From the NCBI RefSeq assembly GCF_000313135.1, contig NW_004457372.1:183391-247390 (forward strand): a stretch of 64,000 nt of DNA. Direction: 5' to 3'. Below are positions 46,996-57,864 of the stretch, one piece after another. The stretch is from Acanthamoeba castellanii str. Neff (lineage: Eukaryota > Discosea > Longamoebia > Acanthamoebidae). How positions within the stretch are numbered: the stretch's first letter is position 1; each line of letters begins with the position of its first letter. Both the position numbers and the translations under genes were made by a program. The notes under the pieces are model-generated. The model worked only from the letters and a program-made list of their open reading frames with translations, made no database searches and was not told where the DNA came from.

Positions 46996-47575
46996 GTATG
47001 TACGCCCTCACACGAACATGCCACAGCACTGCCAACTATGAGCCATTGAGTGGCTGCACTAACAACAATAACATGACCATGCAATATGCAGTCAAGGTGG
47101 GGTGCACATGGGTTCAGCTTCAAGTCAACAAGGAAGCCATGATGATCACATCAACACACCAAAGCAATGGCCGGCTTGGTGCGTGAGTCTTCCCCTCAAG
47201 ACCAGAAAGCAAAGAATGGCTAACTGGTATTGTTGTGATAACCTGCTGCACCATGGCCAGGCTACACAATTTATGCAGTGTCCCTTGATCAAGCCCTGCC
47301 CAGCCTCCAGCTGGCTGATTCACTCTTTGTGGCTGATGCAACACTCCCATCACTTGGCCAAGGCACATGTACATATGTTTGCCCTCCCCTTGGCTGGCAA
47401 CCACACACAAATGCTGACTGTCTCTCCGCAGTCTTTCATCAAGACCCCCAGTACCAGGACATTGACTTCTCAGTGGTGATGGCCTCCCATAATGTGGCTG
47501 GAAATGCATGTCTGCAAGTGTTCTTCCACTGTCCAGGAGACTCAACAGAGTCCAGGTGCCATATAGGGTAAACTT
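46996..47575 (+). other. CpG-depleted segment with protein-like frames, possibly the last exons of the upstream secreted-protein gene
   Basis: I count about five CpG dinucleotides in this roughly 580-bp stretch, while flanking DNA has several per 60 bases. Two blocks read like protein: one ending about 47186 (YAVKVGCTWVQLQVNKEA and on) and one from about 47262 to a stop at 47571 (YTIYAVSLDQALPSLQLADS, later CLQVFFHCPGDSTESRCHIG). They could be terminal exons, a separate decayed gene, or non-coding. No splice solution connects all of them in phase by eye. Confidence 0.45.
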
Positions 47576-47658
47576 ACAACAATATATATAAATATATATA
47601 AAAAAGCTGTGATGAGCCTACAACAGCCGTGGTGAGGTTCTTGTGCAAGGCCTTGCGT

Positions 47659-49676
47659 TCACAGGGTGGGGATGCCGGCCAAGCGGCGCAACTGCTCATA
47701 GAGCATGAAGACCACCACACTGGCCGACCCCAGGCGCAGGTAGCTCGGCACGAACCCCTTGTACAAGCCCAGCACCCCCTCGGCCCTGAATATCTGCGCC
47801 CCCACCGTCACCAGCAGCGGCCGACGCACGACACACAACACGACACGACACGCGACAAAGAGTGGGGAGGTACCCGAACGAGTGAGGTGAAGGGGTTGGA
47901 GTAGGTGCGGGGCTGGCCGGGCGAGGCGTATTCGGTCATGATGCGCGTGCGCACCACGTCCACCGGGTTGGTCACCAGTGACGTCATGAACCCCGAAAAC
48001 ATGCTTGGATCCGCCGACGCACTTGCAAGTCAGCCATGGCACACACGACACACGACACGCGCTCGTCGTCGCACACGACACGCACGACACGCACGACGCA
48101 CACGACATGCACATCGCACCTAGCACTGCGTTGGTGGATGGGCGAGTCAGCTGAGCAATGATGGAGGAGTGAGGTGGACAATGAGGCGGCGGTTCGAACC
48201 AGAAGTGGGTGAGGAAGTTGTCGCTGAAGGCCAGAGAGTCGATCAGGAAGTGTTTGCTTTCGTCGTACGACGCCATCTGCGCGCTCGTCAGCAGCGACGC
48301 GCGGATCACGGTCGTGCCTACGCCCTGCACGACCGAAGCCGGGCCGGTTGTGATCGCGACAGAGGCCAGAGTGAAGTCAGCAAAGCCCACGACGACAGGG
48401 GCGCAGCAGGAGCGGTGTGCCTTGTAGAGGCCGGCGATGAGGCCCTCCGTACAATCTCCACGACAGCGCCCACTACGCTCTTGTACCGCCGCAGCTCTGG
48501 CGTGCGTGCTGGGTCTGCTTGGAACCGCACCTGTTGGCACACACGCACGCACACACGCACACACGACACGCACACGACACACACGACACACACACGGCGC
48601 TCTTGATAGAATCAGTCCAAAGCACCGTGTGTGGCAATAAGGGGTCGGGCTGGGCGCACCTTGAGCACGTCGGTCGGGTTGAACATGGCGGCGGCGATGG
48701 CGCCGCTCATCAGTCCGGCCAAAATCTTCTGGCCCAGCGCGATCTCTATGGACGCAGGACCCCCTCAGAATCGAGGCCACTACGCTGCCGGCACACAACA
48801 CACACACGACACACACGACACGACACACACGACACACACGGCACACACGACACGACACACGACACGAGTGACGGGTACCCTTTTGGCCAGGACCGACGAG
48901 GTAGTTGCGGATGGGCTCTGATCGTCGTTGAGATAATATTAACAAAACAGATAAAAAACAAATTAACAAATAAAAAATGAGAGCATTTACCGTAGAGGCC
49001 CATGCGAGCGGAGGAGAAGGTCAGCTCGCGCAGCATCGACACCGAGAGCCTGCCAGGTGTGCGTGAGAGTGATAAAGTGTGAGTGAGAGTGAGAGTGAGA
49101 GTGCAAAAATGAAGCAAGTTTGGTTCACCATGGTACCCTTTGAAGAGACCGCGCACGCCCTCGTTGCTGACGATGGTCACCGCTCCCTTCAAAAGGCCTG
49201 TGGTGTGAACAACCCAAATACGAGAGTATCAGTTTGCTGCAGCCTCCCAAGAACACGAGAAGAACAAGAAGAAGAAGAAGATGATGATGATGATGACGAT
49301 GATGATGAAAAAGTGCACACTGTGCCGGGGTGGGCGCGCTACCGTCGTAGGTCTTGGGCGCGCCGGCCTTGGTGAGGGCGTTCTGTGTCTGGAACCGTAT
49401 CTTGAGCACGTCCAGCGGGCTCACCACTGGCAAGTCGGTCGTCGGTCAGCGTCGTACACCCCAACACCCCAGCCAGTGGGAGGGCAGGCCAGCTTCTTGA
49501 GTCAGAGAAGCAGGACAACCAGAAGAAGAAGAAGAAGGTGAGGAGAAGGAGGTACGAATGATGGCGAAGGCGTTGGAGGTGCCCCCCAGCATGCCGCGCA
49601 GCCACTTCTTGTCCGTCTCCCTCACCACATTCGTGGTGGTGGCGGCCGCAGGCGCGTTGTGCGGCATGTGGGCCAT
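47659..49676 (-). CDS. Mitochondrial carrier family (SLC25) protein, UCP/dicarboxylate-carrier-like
   Basis: Inner-membrane solute carriers have three tandem two-helix repeats, each with a PX[DE]XX[KR] signature. All three are visible here: PLDVLKIR, then PTDVLK joined to VRFQ, and PVDVVRTR. Each is followed by matrix-helix and EG motifs (SNEGVRGLFKGYHG, TEGLIAGLYKAHR, AEGVLGLYKGFVPSYLRLGS). The segment LSVSMLRELTFSSARMGLYG and the ending VVVFMLYEQLRRL are typical of the uncoupling-protein, oxoglutarate and dicarboxylate branch. The substrate cannot be fixed from sequence. The start is taken at MAHMPHNAPAAATTT (49676), followed by WLRGMLGGTSNAFA as helix 1. Eight or more exons, with ACACG/CGTGT introns. 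Confidence 0.85.
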
Positions 49677-49965
49677 GTCCCTGCGACACACTGCCCTCTT
49701 CCGCCTCGCGCAACAAACGTTGTGCCCCAAATACAGGGAAAGAAATGACAACAATGCAGTTATGCGAAATATTTGCGGCCTGCCGACAAGGCATGACGTC
49801 AGCATTCACCGAAATCTGTTGTCCCAGAATTTACGCAGAATAAAAAGTGAAGCCAAATCGAGGGAGTGTCGGGCCACCAACGCGACCAACAAAAGGCCAC
49901 AAGTGGGACGCTCAGCAAAGCACCAAGCCACCAGAACCACCAGCACAAGGACCGACAGAAGCAAG

Positions 49966-50130
49966 ATGCGCAGGCAAGGCGACAAGAGCAAGCACAGGGG
50001 CGGATGTTCCGGTCGGTGCGGCATGTGCTCGCTTCACCCGGTGTCCAAGTCCAGCTGCAAGGCCAAGGGCGTCAGGCAGGCCCGCAAGCGCAACCTCAAG
50101 GCCGCCATCTACGATGAAGACACCTACTAG
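49966..50130 (+). CDS. Possible small basic cysteine-rich protein, 54 aa
   Basis: From ATG 49966 to TAG 50128-50130 the frame gives a Lys/Arg/Gly/Cys-rich peptide (MRRQGDKSKHRGGCSGRCGM, then a KGVRQARKRNLKAAIYDEDT segment). The frame stays open upstream to about 49558, but that part overlaps the 5' end of the divergent mitochondrial carrier and is less protein-like. The acidic-aromatic end (YDEDTY) after a basic body looks selected. An AT-rich, AATAAA-poor 3' flank follows. No family is recognised and no second exon is seen, so this is tentative. Confidence 0.35.
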   Translation: MRRQGDKSKHRGGCSGRCGMCSLHPVSKSSCKAKGVRQARKRNLKAAIYDEDTY

Positions 50131-50265
50131 ACCAGTCGCCACGACGACCATCACCATCCAACATGTCAACATCACCACTGTGTAGCGACACTTGTAACAT
50201 TTGTACATATTTTTATATAGATATGTCAACATCATGTAGGGCCAACTATGTTGGCTGACTTGGCG

Positions 50266-50951
50266 TCAGATGTCGTTGTAGATGAGGGTGTACTTGGGGA
50301 TGTGCTTGGGGTCGATGGGACATCGGGCGGCGATGAACTTGCCGTGGAGGGCCGTGCGGTAGAGCACTTCCACCAGGTCGATGAAGTCCTGCTTGGAGTG
50401 GAACGCCCCGATCCACTTGGTGTGATCTGGCGTACTACGTAGGACACGACACGACACGACACGCACACAACACGACACACAACACACACACCGCACAAAT
50501 AACACGACACACACACACACACACACACGCGAATAACACAGCACAGCACAGAGATGAGTGGGCAGAGGGTAACACACCCGGGAGCAGGAGGGAGAAGGCG
50601 CGTTACCCATAGTCGCACTTCATGTGTTGGGCGTTGAAGAAGAAGACAGTGGCGGGGATGAGGGTGATGTCAAAGTATTGGACGTACTCGGGGACTGCGT
50701 CCACGTCCACAAGTCGGATCACTGCCATCTTGGACAAATGTCGCTCCGTTTTGGACAACTAAAGATGGGGGTTCGTTTGTTAGTTCATCTCGAGTTAGTC
50801 ATCAATCACTCAAGCGTACGATTTCATCGAGCTGCAGGCACGTGGCATCGTCTTCACGGCCGAATCGTAGAACGAGCAGAAGGTCATCCGTGTTGCGTAT
50901 GGCCTCGTCCACCTCCCTCTTCGTTCTGAGCGTCTGCAGCAAGTAGCTCAT
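50266..50951 (-). CDS. TXNL4B: Thioredoxin-like 4B (DIM2/DLP), pre-mRNA splicing protein
   Basis: TXNL4B is a thioredoxin-fold relative of the U5 snRNP protein Dim1 and takes part in pre-mRNA splicing and cell-cycle progression. Three exons (50951-50820, 50758-50607, 50434-50266) join in phase to 150 aa; the human protein is 149. The N-terminus [20 protein letters not shown], the [20 protein letters not shown] stretch, [20 protein letters not shown] and the ending [15 protein letters not shown] match the TXNL4B branch rather than DIM1 itself, which ends differently. The thioredoxin active-site CXXC is absent, as is normal for this family. The start codon is only 62 bp from that of the divergent TSEN34 gene. 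Confidence 0.93.
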
Positions 50952-51013
50952 TCGTTGCCGGTTGGATTTTGCTTTTCTTTTTCTTTTTTTATTTTTTTCT
51001 ATTTATTTCACAA

Positions 51014-52449
51014 ATGGAGAGCGAGCACGCAGATGCTGCCGCTCCGGTGGATGTCTACCACGTAGGCGAAGGACGCTGCCTCGTGTGGGACGCTCCAGGT
51101 GCTTATGATTATTTTGTTTGTTATTTCATTATTTTTTATATTATCTGTTGATTAAATGATTCAACTGTCAGGGGCCGAGAGGTTGCGTCGGCAGCATCGC
51201 CTGGTGGGCTGCCTCTTGGGCTCGTTCCCGCAGCACAAGCAACAGAATCTCTTCCACGCTCTGCCCCTCTTGCTCATGCCCGAGGAGGTACTACGTTTTG
51301 CTGCTCTCCCGCTCGCCAACGCGCTACACGGCTCACCTCCACCAACAACACCAACACCACCAACACCGACAACGCCGACAACGGCCCACAAAGGTGAGCG
51401 TGGCGCTGAAGCGCGGGTGGATCAGGCTGCTCGATGACTCGGTGCCCTACGCCGAGCCGCAGACGGCGGACAAGGCCGCGCACGAGCTGAGCAGGCGCGA
51501 GGCCCAGGCCCAGCGGGAGAAGGAGCGAGCCGAGCATCGGGCCAAGGAGATCCGCTATTGGGAGCAACGCACCAACGACAGCAGCAACAGCAGCAACAGC
51601 AGCAGCAGCCAGAACAAGAAGGACAAGAAGAAGAAGAAGCGCAAGGTCGACGAAGACGACAGTGCTGGCAGCACAGTCGACGAGGCCGCGAGCGTCAGTG
51701 CTGGAGACAACGATGACGCCCGAGCAGCTGGCAATGAATCGAAGCTCGAAGCGCCAGAGACGTTGATGTCAGCAGCGCCGCCACCACCACCAGAATTGGC
51801 GTCGGCGGGGAGTGGCGGCGGTGGCGGAATGGCGCTACGTGCGGGCGAGGTGGGCGGCAAGCCGTGGAGACGAGAGGAGCGCGCGATCGGGTGGGACGAG
51901 TGGCAGCGGTGCATGTTCCCGCGCGACGCCCCGCAGGCCGCGCGGCGGCAGGCCGTCTTCGAGGACCTGTGGCTCCGCCCCAACTGCTACATCACATCGG
52001 GCGGCAAGTTCGGCGGCGACTTCCTCGTCTACCCTGGTCGTCCCCTCATCCGCCCTCGCCTACACCTCTCCGCGTTTCATACGCTGGCATGCTGACGTGT
52101 GTCGTGTGTCGTATGTCGTGCGCGTTTTTGGTGTGTGTGCGGTGGTGTGTGTGGTGTGTGTGTGGTGGCGGTGTGGGGGTGTGTGTGGTACGGGGCACGT
52201 ACAGGTGACCCGCTCATGTATCACGCGGCCTATATCGTGATCGTGGTCGGGTGGGAGGAGCCGCTGGCGCCCCTGGACATGGTCGCCGTGGGCCGGCTCG
52301 CGGTGGGTGTGAAGAAGGCGACCGTCTTCGCTTCGGTGCGGCACCACCAGGAGACCCAGAACGTCGGCGACGGCGAGCAGCAGACGCAGACGCAGACGTC
52401 TTATCCCCAGGTTACCTACGTTACCATCGATTGGCGCGGCGTCACCTGA
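51014..52449 (+). CDS. TSEN34: tRNA-splicing endonuclease subunit TSEN34 (SEN34)
   Basis: Cleaves the 3' splice site of intron-containing pre-tRNAs within the TSEN heterotetramer. Four exons (51014-51098, 51172-51287, 51394-52036, 52205-52449) join in phase to 362 aa. The N-terminal domain has LRRQHRLVGCLLGSFPQHKQ and LPLLLMPEEVSVALKRGWIR. A low-complexity Ser/Asn/Lys/Glu linker fills the middle (about residues 110-240). The catalytic nuclease fold is VFEDLWLRPNCYITSGGKFG with GDFLVYPGDPLMYHAAYIV, and VKKATVFASV completes it. The Tyr of LVYPGDP, the His of MYHAA and the Lys of VKKATVF fit the Tyr-His-Lys triad. The start Met is the first in the frame and lies 62 bp from the divergent TXNL4B. 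Confidence 0.92.
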
Positions 52450-53067
52450 CATACCACGTTCAGGCGAATGTACCTCAGCCCAAACTCTTTGTTAATCTTT
52501 TCTTTTCGAGAACATCATCTACGTGTCACACGACACACGGCACACGACACGGCACGACACACAACACGACACACATGGCACACTCGCTGACGCACGTGCG
52601 GTTTAGGTGAGCAGCTACATGCAGTGCAGGGCGGTAGCGTATTCTTCCTATTTCATCAATTTCTTACATGTTTACGATGGTAAAAGGAAAGAGGCGATGT
52701 GTGCCTCTTCCCTAAGGTGGGCAGGACACTGAACGCAAACACACGAGAAAGATCGCTCGCTCGCACCACTTTCCCTCGCCCCTGACGACGACGCGAGAAG
52801 AACCTAAGCAGCCTGCGCAGCCCCCCTTCTCCCTTCTCTTCCGCTCCGCTACTCTTTCCCTACTCATTCCTTCTACACACCCGCCTCATCCCGGTACACC
52901 CCCCCCCACAACCGTTTCTTCTCCTTGGCCGACGCCGTGTCTTTACTTTTGATGGTCATGTGTGCGTGTCGTGCGCCCTGCGTCGTGTTGTGTTCCATTC
53001 CCCCCCCCCCATCCACCAAGCCTCGTGTAGAAGGTTGTTGATTTTACCGCCCGCTACACATAGAGAG
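52450..53067. other. Intergenic region between TSEN34 and the ArfGAP gene
   Basis: Starts with an ACACG-repeat tract at about 52525-52580 and continues with a pyrimidine-rich stretch (about 52800-53030, CCCTTCTCCCTTCTCTT-like). The latter is probably the promoter or 5' leader of the gene starting at 53068. No coding exon is recognised. Confidence 0.45.
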
Positions 53068-56000
53068 ATGGCGGCACCGCCGAGGCGGGTCACCTCCGCG
53101 CAATCGCGGGTCCTGCCCGCCACCACCACCACCACCACCGCTGGTCCCTCCATGAACCCGCTTGCCCGCTCCCTCGCCCCCACGCGGCTGCCCGGCAGCC
53201 CCGTGCCACTCTCCAGGGTAGCAAGCACACCCCTCACGCCCCGTAGTGTCTGGCTTGGGCCAGCCCAGCTGACCCGCGACTTACCTCTCGAGCGCAGGCG
53301 GGCGCCAGTGGTGGAGTACCGGCCGTGGTGGTGGTGGAGAGTGGGGCGGCGTCGTTCGGGGCGGCGCTGAGCGAGGTGGCGGCGGCCAAGCAGCAGCTGC
53401 GACATGTGGCCGACGAGGACAAGAACTTTGACCTCCCGCCGGGCGTCAAAGAAATCGGTGTGCTCTGCACAACACGCCTCCGCTTGTAGTGCTTTGTCTC
53501 ACACCCGTGTGTCGTGTGTCGTGTGTCGTGTCGTGTGTGTCGTGTCGTGTGTCGTGTATGTCATCGTGTGGCAGACCCCAAGTTCCTGTCGCCAGAGAAG
53601 GAGGGCGAGATGTGGCGACGGGTGGGCAACGAGCAGTGGAGCTCGTGCTGGTTCCTCCTCAAGGACGGTTCCCTCTACATATTCCGACGCAAGAGCGTAA
53701 GCACCCCCAGATATATGGACGAATTTCTTTGATTTTATGATTGATTTGTTTTTTATTACTTTATATTTGCTTATATATACTTATATTTCACGTAGGACGA
53801 GAACCCGCTGGAGGAGTACGTCCTGGAGAACTGTCGCATCAAGGAGAACATCACCGCCTCCAAGGACAACGCCTTCGCCATCGAATGTACGTTGGTGGCA
53901 GTCAGACTTGAAGTGAAGGCTTGCCACAGTGGAAGGCTTGCCACAACGCAAGACCTCTCACACACGTGTTGTGGCAGGGCTGAGCACGCGCATGGAGTGC
54001 GCGGCCAAGGAAGAGATGGACTACTTCCAGTGGATCGTCGCCCTGCGCGGCGCCAACGCCATGCTCCGAAACGTACGCTCGAGCGTGTGTGTGCGTGTGT
54101 GTGCGGTGTGCGGTGTGCGGTGGGCGGTGTGTTGTGTGCGGTGTTTGTTCGCTTCTACGTCGCTAAGCATTGCTGGCTGTCGTATGGCCCACAGTCGGGG
54201 CTGCCGCGGACGGGAGGCACCCTCCGCCGGAGCAAAGAACCGCCGACGCAGCCGCAGCCGTCGCCGCGCCATTGGCAGCGCGAAGTCCCATCCCCGTCCT
54301 CCGCGCCCGTCATGGCCCCGGTCTCGCCGCGAACCCCGCTCCCTCCCAAGCTCTCCCCGCGCTCGGGCACCTTCGCCGGCTCCGTGACGACTCCATTCAC
54401 CACCGTCGCCCGCCGGCCCTACACCTCCACTTCCTCGTCGGCCACGGCCGGCTCGTCGTCGTCGTCATCGTCGTCCGGCGGCTCCGGCGTCCAGCTCTCG
54501 CACTCGCTTTCGGCATTGCCGGTGCCGCTGACGTCATCGCAGTGGTCGTCGGCGTTCACAGACTCTCGGCCGCGGCCGCGGCCGACACCGCTGCAGCTCC
54601 TGCCGCCCACCTCGTTCCCGCCGCCTTCGCCCATGCCCTCGGCCTTGTCCGACCGCGGCGGCGGCGGCGGCGGCTTCCCCTCGGCCGCGGCCTTCTCGGC
54701 CCTGCCGCCCCCGCTCGTACTCGACGATCTGCCGCCGCACCTCCAGCAGCCGCCACACCGCAAGCCCGCCATCAACACACAGCACCAGCGACGCAACAGC
54801 GACGCTGGCCGCTGTACGCACACCTCGCCGTGTCGTGCATGTCGTGCGCGTCGTGCGTGTCGTGTTCGTCGTGTGCGCGGTGTGTCTTATGAGCGATTGG
54901 GGGGTGGGGGCACGTAGCGGACAAGCGGAGCCACACGGCGGCGGCTGTCAAGGAGGAGGCGGGCCGGGGCGGGAACGGGGACGGGGACGACGGGCGGGAC
55001 TACGTGCACGAGCGGGAGGGCTGGGTGCGGGTCAAGTGCGGCGGATTCCGGGGCGGCTGGAAGCGCCTCTACACCGTCCTGCACGAGGGGTCCATCAACT
55101 TCTACAAATCCGAGAAGGTGACTCGCTGATCACACGACACACGACACACGACACACGACACACGACACACGACAGCACAAATCACACGCACGCACGCGCG
55201 CGCGCCACACCTTGATGGCGCCTGACCCGCGAGGTGGTGTAATGTCGGGGGGTGTAGATGGACAAGAAGGCGGGCAAGCACTTCGCGGAGAAGGTGGACG
55301 TGATCTTCTGCTCGGCCAAGGTGGCCAAGATCACGGCCGCCAAGCGGAAATTCTGCTTCGACCTCGTCACTTCCAAGCGGAGCTTCCTCATCTCGGCCGA
55401 TACGGTGCGTTTTGGCGTGTGGTGTGGTCGTGTATGCGTGTGCGTGTGTGCGTGTGTGCGTGTCGTGTTCCATGTCCACTGACCGCGCGTTGGGTTGGCA
55501 ACGGTCAGGGCTCGGACATGCTCGAGTGGGTGACGGTGATCCAGGAGGCCCAGACGCGACTCATGGGCAGCGCCCTCCAGTATTCCCTCGACGTACGACC
55601 AGGCCCTGGTCTTGATCGTTTCCCGATTCCCGATGTCGGGCTTAATGCGTGTGCGCGCGTGCGATCGTGGCGTGTGCGGTGTGTGTGTGCGTGTGCGGTG
55701 TGTGCGGTAACAGTCGAGCACAACGGAGAGCCAGTACGTGGACGGGTCCATCAACGACGCTCTCAAGCTGAGCAAGCAGCGGCTCGGCGAACTCCTCAAG
55801 CGAGAAGACAACTCCATCTGCGCCGACTGCAGCGCTCCAGGTGCCATATCCCTGCTGGCACATCCTCACGCTTTCATTCTTTTGTTGCTTCGTCTTCTGC
55901 CTTCCCCTCGGCCGACTGGTACTCACGCATGCCTTTGTCTCTCGTCGTTCTTCTTCTTCTTCTACCCCTCTACACGCCAGACCCGATCTGGGCGTCGATC

Positions 56001-56860
56001 AACCTGGGGATATTTATTTGCATCAAGTGCGCCGGTGTACACAGGAACATGGGCGTGCACGTCTCGCAGGTCCGCTCGGTCACCATGGACAAGTGGGACC
56101 CCGACGTGCTCGACGTACGTGCTCTCACCCTCCCGTCCACCTCTCTTCTTTTGCTTCTTCTTCTTCTTCACCACCACTTACACGCTTCTTTCTCAGTTCA
56201 TGGAGGCGATGGGCAACAGCAAGTCGAATCGACACTACGAACTCAACATCGGCGTCAACAACGCAAGCCGCATCAAGCACGACTCCGGGTAACAGCCCAA
56301 CAGCTACGGCCACAACAGAGCCACCATGAAACTCACGGCGTAGCGCGCGTGTGTTGTGCGTGTCGTGTGTCGTGTGTTGTGTTGTGTGTGTCATGACAGG
56401 GACGAACGGGAGATGTGGATCAAGGCCAAGTACCTGCAGCTGGCCTTCGCCAACACCCAGGAGCCGTGGCCGCCCAAGAAGAGTGACGTCGTGCCGAACG
56501 CGCACGAGGCGCCGGCACCAGTGACGACACCGGCCGCCAACGCGCCCGCGGTGGTGCTGACGACTGCAGCGCCGGCGGCTGCTTCGGCACGTCCGACCCC
56601 GACGGCGTCGGCCGAGTGGAACGGGAGCGGCAGCGGCAGCCACTCAACCGCCAGCGGCCGCAAGCTGCTGAGCAGGACTCTCAGCAGCGGGCTGTCGGTC
56701 ACGGGCAGCCCAGTCGTGCGCAAAGCCAGCGGGTGCGTGGCCAGTGCTCTCTCTCCCGCGTCGGCCACCACGAGCTCGAACTCACTGCTCACCTCTTCAT
56801 GGTGCTGATGGGTGGTTGGTGGCTGTACATACAGGAAGGTGACGTTCGCCAACAGGCCAT
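53068..56860 (+). CDS. ArfGAP-domain protein with two PH domains
   Basis: ArfGAPs switch off Arf GTPases at membranes. About thirteen exons. The N-terminus is low complexity. A first PH domain follows ([20 protein letters not shown] to [15 protein letters not shown]). A long Ser/Pro-rich linker comes next, then a second PH domain ([63 protein letters not shown]). The ArfGAP zinc finger is [20 protein letters not shown] then [20 protein letters not shown]. The spacing is CX2C-X16-CX2C with the catalytic arginine in HRNMG, followed by [18 protein letters not shown]. The last exon joins in phase to end KVTFANRP at 56860. PH-PH-ArfGAP order resembles ADAP/ACAP-type regulators but does not match one exactly. 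The C-terminal Ala/Thr/Ser tail is disordered. Confidence 0.9.
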
Positions 56861-57173
56861 GACAAGGCGCAGGGGAACGAGAGAGTCCCGCCTCGAAGAA
56901 GAGAGAGAGCGATGCTTCGGATGATGAGCTTCGAAATGAGAAATAATTGTTAAATTGAAACAAGTGAGCGGGAGGGGGGCAAGGCGGTATTGCTAGGAGA
57001 GTACAGGTGTGACTTCATAGCGCTAATTTGATCGAACCACAGTACACGAATTGAGGGGGCTTCGCATTCGCCAGGCCACCCAGTCCTTTTGTTTTCCACA
57101 CATTTTTACTTGGCTGTGATGTGGCCGAGGAAGAGTGTGTGAGGCGAGGATGTTGGTTGGGGGGGGGACTGAT
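56861..57173. other. Convergent 3' region between the ArfGAP and myotrophin-like genes
   Basis: Contains the 3' flanks of two convergent genes; no third gene is recognisable. A run of G residues (about 57159-57167) lies near the 3' end of the - strand gene. Confidence 0.45.
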
Positions 57174-57655
57174 TCATGGAAGAAGGAGCGGAAGCGTACC
57201 ACCAGCAGACTTCAAAATGGCCTTGACCTCATCCTTCTCGGCAGCCTCGAGAGCGCTCATGCCATCAGGTCCCTTGGCGTTCACGTCAGCCTTGGCCTTG
57301 ACCAGCACCTGCACAGCCTCGGTGTGACCCTCGTAGACGGCGGCCAGGAGGGGCGTAATGCCGAAAGCATCCTGAGCGTTCACCTGGAAATGGTGCAAAA
57401 ATGTGTAGAGGAATCCATTAGCATTTCCACGTATGCTGACCCTAGGGGAAGGGATGGGAAGCGTACGTCAGCGCCCTTGGCGATGAGCATCTGGAGGACC
57501 TCGGCGTGACCAAAGTCAGCGGCGTGGTGAAGAGGCGTGCGCCTGTTCACGGTCTCATCGACCTGGTTCACGTTCTCGCCCTTAGAAAGGCCATCCTGGA
57601 CGCCCTTCACATCACCAGTCCTCACGGCCCAAATGAATCCAGACTTCTCAGACAT
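57174..57655 (-). CDS. MTPN: V-1/myotrophin-like ankyrin protein
   Basis: V-1/myotrophin binds and inhibits actin capping protein, controlling barbed-end growth; it is known from Acanthamoeba-type actin systems as well as animals (family knowledge). Two exons (57655-57467, 57383-57174) join in phase 0 to 132 aa, against about 118 in human. Order: [80 protein letters not shown] and [20 protein letters not shown]. The pattern W.V..GD...V, LHHAAD.G, TPLL.AVYEGH and KGPDG..A.EA matches myotrophin closely. The tail after KSAG (GTLPLLLP) is slightly longer than usual. Confidence 0.9.
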
Positions 57656-57864
57656 GGCGATTGACAATAGAATGTGCGATGTTGATAAATTGATCGATGT
57701 GGTGTGATCTCGACAACACCAGTTTGCTCGAACACCGCATTTCTGTGGTGCCACGTCAGCGCCACTACAACCAACCAGAATTCAAATCCACTCCAACTAC
57801 TGCACCGAATTTCGGCCAAGTTTATCAAAATAAATATCTTCGAAAGAATAAATAAATAATAAAA

